A stretch of DNA of 64,000 bases, from assembly GCF_004786035.1 (NCBI RefSeq), contig NZ_CP035088.1:460001-524000 (forward strand), written 5' to 3'. This stretch comes from Pseudomonas viciae. Its GTDB lineage: Bacteria; Pseudomonadota; Gammaproteobacteria; Pseudomonadales; Pseudomonadaceae. The notes under the pieces are model-generated. The model was not told the DNA's origin. It saw nothing but the letters and a program-made list of their open reading frames with translations, and did no database searches. The position numbers were made by a program, and so were the translations under genes. Positions 62,094 through 64,000 of the stretch are shown here, piece by piece (the stretch's first letter is position 1; each line of letters starts with the position of its first letter).

Positions 62094-63896
62094 TCAGAAC
62101 CACTCATCCCGCATCCCCAGGCACGTATCATCCCGCGCCTCGAGCAGTTCCAGCTCATGGTGGCAACCCGGCACTTCCCAGGTCAGGAAATACCGCGCCG
62201 CTTGCAGCTTGCCCTTATAGAAGTCGCTGTCCGCCGCATTTCCCTTGGCCAAGCCTTCCTCGGCGCGAATCGCCTGTTCCAGCCAGCGCCAGCCAATCAC
62301 CATGTGACCAAACACCTTGAGGTACAACGCCGAGTTGGCGAGGCTGCTGTTGACCTTGCCTTGGCCCAGGTCGGTCAGCAGGCCCAGGGTGACCGTTTGC
62401 AGGCGCGCCACCAGGGCTTCCAACGGCTGACGCAGCGGCGTCAGTGATGCGTGCGCCTGGGCGCGTTCGCTGGTGTCGGCCACCAGGCGGATCAGTTGCT
62501 TGAGCCCGGCGCCGCCGTTTTGCGCCAGTTTGCGTCCCAACAGGTCCAGGGACTGGATGCCGTGGGTGCCTTCGTGGATCGGGTTCAAACGGTTGTCGCG
62601 GTAATACTGCTCCACCGGGTATTCACGGGTGTAACCGTGGCCGCCGAGAATCTGGATCGCCAGCTCGTTGGCCTTCAGGCAAAACTCCGATGGCCAGGAT
62701 TTGACGATGGGGGTCAGCAAATCCAACAGTTCATGGGCGCGTCTGCGCTCGGCTTCGCTTTCCAGGGTCGTGGTGTCGTCGAACAGCCGCGCCGCGTACA
62801 GGCCCAGGTCAAACGAGCCTTCAACGTAGGCCTTCTGGGTCAGCAACATGCGGCGCACGTCGGCGTGCTGGATGATCGCCACGGGAGCGGTGGTCGGGTC
62901 CTTGCTGTCGGGCACCCGGCCCTGGGGGCGTTCGCGGGCGTACTCCAGAGAATACAGGTAGCCGGCGTAGCCCAGCATCACGGCGCCCATGCCGACGCCG
63001 ATCCGCGCTTCGTTCATCATCTGGAACATGTAGCTCAGGCCGTGGTGCGGTTTTCCTACGAGGTAACCGACACACTCGCCGTTGTCGCCGAAGTTCAGCG
63101 CCGTGGAGGTGGTGCCACGCCAGCCCATCTTGTGGAACAGCCCGGCCAGCAGCACGTCGTTGCGCTGGCCGAGGCTGCCGTCGTCATTGACCAGGAACTT
63201 GGGCACGATAAACAGCGAAATGCCTTTCACCCCCGGTGGCGCGTCCGGCAGTTTCGCCAGGACCATGTGCACGATGTTTTCCGACAACGGATGATCACCG
63301 CCGGAGATGAAGATCTTGTTGCCTTTGAGTCGATAGCTGCCGTCAGGCGCCGGTTCTGCACGGGTACGAATATCCGACAGTGACGAGCCCGCGTGGGGCT
63401 CGGTCAGGGCCATGGTGCCGAAGAAACGCCCATCGATCATCGGTTGCAGGAAGCGTTGCTTTTGCTCCTCGCTGCCGAAGCTTTCGATCAGGTTCGCCGC
63501 GCCCATGGTCAGGAACGGGTAAGAGGTGGAAGCGGCGTTGGCCGACTGGAAGTGCGCGAAACAGGCTTGGGACAGCAACGTCGGCAGTTGCATGCCGCCA
63601 GCGTCGAAGCTGCGCGCGGCGTTGAGAAAGCCCGCCTCGAGGAAGGCGTCCACCGCCGGCTTCACTTCCGGAATCAGGATCGCCTGGCCGTTCTCGTAGC
63701 GCGGTTCGTTTTCATCGTTCTTGCGGTTGTGCGGGGCGAAAAATTTCTCGGCGATGCTACGGGCCGTACCGATGGCCGCGTCGAAGGTTTCGCGATTATG
63801 TTCGGCAAACCGCTCGCGCTGGGTCAGGCCCTCGGCATCAAGGACTTCATACAGCTCGAAAGCCAGATTGCGGGAACTGAGCAGCGTCTCGGACAT
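62094..63896 (-). CDS. Acyl-CoA dehydrogenase (600-residue FadE-like type)
   Basis: The 600-aa flavoenzyme oxidises acyl-CoA to enoyl-CoA. The N-terminal helical domain is followed by the FAD/substrate segment GTMALTEPHAGSSLSDIRTRA (about residues 160-180) and the middle beta domain. ILGGHGYTREYPVEQYYRDNR, in the catalytic C-terminal helical domain, is the FAD-binding dimer motif. An extra C-terminal helical extension of about 130 residues ending CLGMRDEWF places it with the large acyl-CoA dehydrogenases common in Pseudomonas. Chain-length preference cannot be told. ATG 63896 follows AAAGGTAGG. The last 104 bases of the window hold its upstream region. Confidence 0.93.
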   Translation of the reverse strand: MSETLLSSRNLAFELYEVLDAEGLTQRERFAEHNRETFDAAIGTARSIAEKFFAPHNRKNDENEPRYENGQAILIPEVKPAVDAFLEAGFLNAARSFDAGGMQLPTLLSQACFAHFQSANAASTSYPFLTMGAANLIESFGSEEQKQRFLQPMIDGRFFGTMALTEPHAGSSLSDIRTRAEPAPDGSYRLKGNKIFISGGDHPLSENIVHMVLAKLPDAPPGVKGISLFIVPKFLVNDDGSLGQRNDVLLAGLFHKMGWRGTTSTALNFGDNGECVGYLVGKPHHGLSYMFQMMNEARIGVGMGAVMLGYAGYLYSLEYARERPQGRVPDSKDPTTAPVAIIQHADVRRMLLTQKAYVEGSFDLGLYAARLFDDTTTLESEAERRRAHELLDLLTPIVKSWPSEFCLKANELAIQILGGHGYTREYPVEQYYRDNRLNPIHEGTHGIQSLDLLGRKLAQNGGAGLKQLIRLVADTSERAQAHASLTPLRQPLEALVARLQTVTLGLLTDLGQGKVNSSLANSALYLKVFGHMVIGWRWLEQAIRAEEGLAKGNAADSDFYKGKLQAARYFLTWEVPGCHHELELLEARDDTCLGMRDEWF

Positions 63897-64000
63897 GGCG
63901 GCCTACCTTTTTTGGAATGGGCCGAGTCTAGGCGTGGGAATAGAGGCTGAACAGGATGATTGATGGCAGTGATGCAGAGGTTAGGGCGACACTAATCCAA

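Overview
The window is a 64 kb piece of a Pseudomonas chromosome, most likely from the P. fluorescens species complex. The evidence is high GC, Pseudomonas-type REP/REPIN palindromes (GTGGGAGCNNGCTTGCTCGCG arms), Pseudomonas-like housekeeping proteins (AroB, GltB, GltD, HemE, SelO, MscK, NhaP2) and a DUF6543 'dermonecrotic toxin' type giant protein. No IS elements, tRNAs, rRNAs, CRISPR arrays or phage genes were found.

Layout. (1) 1-10.5 kb is conserved core on the + strand: the aroK end, aroB, a DamX-like AAA/SPOR gene with an apparent one-base frameshift, gltB, gltD, hemE. (2) 10.5-22.3 kb starts with an AT-rich leader, then a secreted AA10 lytic polysaccharide monooxygenase (LPMO), a cytochrome b561-like protein and a complete compact type II secretion operon gspCDEFGHIJKLM. 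These look like one exoenzyme, its secretion machine and possibly an electron-transfer partner. (3) 22.3-24.6 kb is a divergent MFS transporter/LysR pair. (4) 24.6-28.7 kb is one 1359-residue toxin-like gene without an obvious immunity gene. (5) 28.9-30.4 kb holds an epoxide-hydrolase-like enzyme and a 545 bp stretch with little recognisable content. (6) 30.4-49.0 kb is a 21-gene, tightly overlapping, minus-strand operon for an aryl polyene (APE) type pigment. (7) 49.3-64 kb returns to ordinary genes: an orphan ParA, trxC, an isochorismatase-family hydrolase with a divergent LysR, selO, mscK, nhaP2, a chemoreceptor, a ZapB-like/ZapA-like pair and an acyl-CoA dehydrogenase.

How the genes work together. 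In the APE operon two carrier proteins, an AMP-ligase fused to a dehydratase, two ketosynthases plus a chain-length-factor-like partner, a ketoreductase and a second dehydratase can load an aryl starter and extend it to a polyene. A MIO-type ammonia lyase could supply the aryl acid. A methyltransferase and a flavin-dependent halogenase-like protein could tailor it. Two acyltransferases, a glycosyltransferase, a LolA-like carrier, an MMPL exporter and a lipoprotein could anchor and move the product to the outer membrane. A good sigma70-type promoter with a 9-bp perfect inverted repeat just upstream precedes the operon.

Main points for a second look: the LPMO/b561/T2SS unit, the halogenase and ammonia lyase in the APE operon together with its upstream palindrome, the orphan giant toxin, the damX frameshift, and a LysR gene whose expected start codon reads ATC.
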